Shown: in pieces, positions 63,932 through 64,000 of the stretch
Position numbering within the stretch: the first letter of the stretch is position 1
Layout of the letters: each line of letters opens with the position of its first letter
Source: Cristatella mucedo
Taxonomy: Eukaryota > Bryozoa > Phylactolaemata > Cristatellidae
Assembly (NCBI GenBank): GCA_009760855.2
Contig: WPIO01000069.1
Span: 124,001 to 188,000 of the forward strand
Reading direction: 5' to 3'
Length of the DNA: 64,000 bases
Program-made: the position numbers and the translations under genes
The notes under the pieces: generated by a model
Told to the model about the DNA's origin: nothing
The model's database searches: none
Seen by the model: only the letters and a program-made list of their open reading frames with translations

Positions 63932-64000
63932 CTTGAATCGCGACCTATCTGTAGAATTACATTCAGGCCGCTTAAGCCTTGCCACGGCTGCCCGCCTCAG
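63932..64000 (-). pseudogene. DNMT1: DNMT1-like exon remnant b' (motif IV, PCQ changed to PWQ)
   Basis: One frame reads GGQPWQGLSGLN where DNMT1 has [12 protein letters not shown], so the catalytic cysteine codon is TGG here. The next frame reads NSTDRSRFK up to the donor GTAAGT. Truncated by the window end. Confidence 0.8.

Larger units (their letters stand above)
56206..64000 (-). pseudogene. DNMT1: DNMT1-like methyltransferase pseudogene, copy Q (split by insertions, runs off the window)
   Basis: Minus-strand exon remnants lie in the DNMT1 catalytic order reading leftward: motif IV (63932-64000, cut by the window end), motif VI-VIII region (61653-61855), LAAAP segment (61463-61563), target-recognition region (56566-56732) and the pre-motif-IX segment (56206-56438). 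They correspond one to one with exons b-f of copy C. Introns contain a nested LINE pair, two tail-only L2 insertions, an L2 with inverted 5' part, and a solo LTR. The locus spans at least 7.8 kb here against about 2.5 kb for the same exons in C. Stops occur in every longer exon. Confidence 0.8.

Overview
This window looks like repeat-rich nuclear DNA from an animal, probably an invertebrate. It has L2-clade (CR1/L2-like) LINEs, a tRNA-derived SINE sharing an L2-type tail, an R2/NeSL-type non-LTR element, and exons of a DNMT1-like DNA methyltransferase separated by short introns. I saw no intact host gene, rRNA gene, CRISPR array or bacterial operon. I cannot name the species.

The backbone is one ancestral segment present three times. 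Copy P (about 4.86-17.46 kb) and copy Q (about 28.2 kb to the window end) run in the same direction. Copy C (about 20.1-26.3 kb) is inverted. P and Q share the flanks and body of an R2/NeSL-type element, a degraded unknown coding region near 14.3/42.4/52.9 kb and a long non-coding stretch. C and Q share a DNMT1-like pseudogene: about 20.14-22.91 kb on the plus strand in C, and about 56.2 kb to the window end on the minus strand in Q. Where one copy carries a mobile element the others often show the empty site, so the copies record the order and boundaries of insertions.

Region by region. 0.1-3.5 kb: R2/NeSL-like element 1, plus strand, GC-rich. 4.1-4.9 kb: SINE and L2 fragments. 4.9-17.5 kb: copy P, with an L2 fragment at 6.5-7.1, R2/NeSL-like element 2 at 8.3-12.6, a TTTAGGG-type array at 13.2-13.35 and a SINE at 16.45-16.62. 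17.5-19.5 kb: scraps of the R2/NeSL-like and L2 families. 20.1-26.5 kb: copy C with the DNMT1-like pseudogene, an L2 fragment and an expanded ~29-bp minisatellite holding a SINE. 28.2-30 kb: start of copy Q. 30-35.6 kb: an insertion block with L2 family A, L2 family B and an unidentified GC-rich coding-like island. 35.9-42.5 kb: Q continues with R2/NeSL-like element 3. 42.5-52.9 kb: a 10.4-kb composite in which a near full-length family-B LINE is split by two tandem antisense family-A LINEs. 52.9-56.2 kb: Q resumes. 56.2-64 kb: the second DNMT1-like pseudogene, split by a solo LTR, an L2 copy with a 5' inversion, several tail-only L2 insertions and a nested LINE pair.

Two L2-clade families dominate. 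Family A ends in (CATTA)n and family B in (ATT)n. Both encode an AP-type endonuclease followed by reverse transcriptase, and no copy here is intact. The four SINE copies carry a family-B-like 3' end, which fits mobilisation by that LINE's machinery. Positions are read by eye. Boundaries are good to roughly 5-30 bp, except splice-site and motif positions, which were counted.
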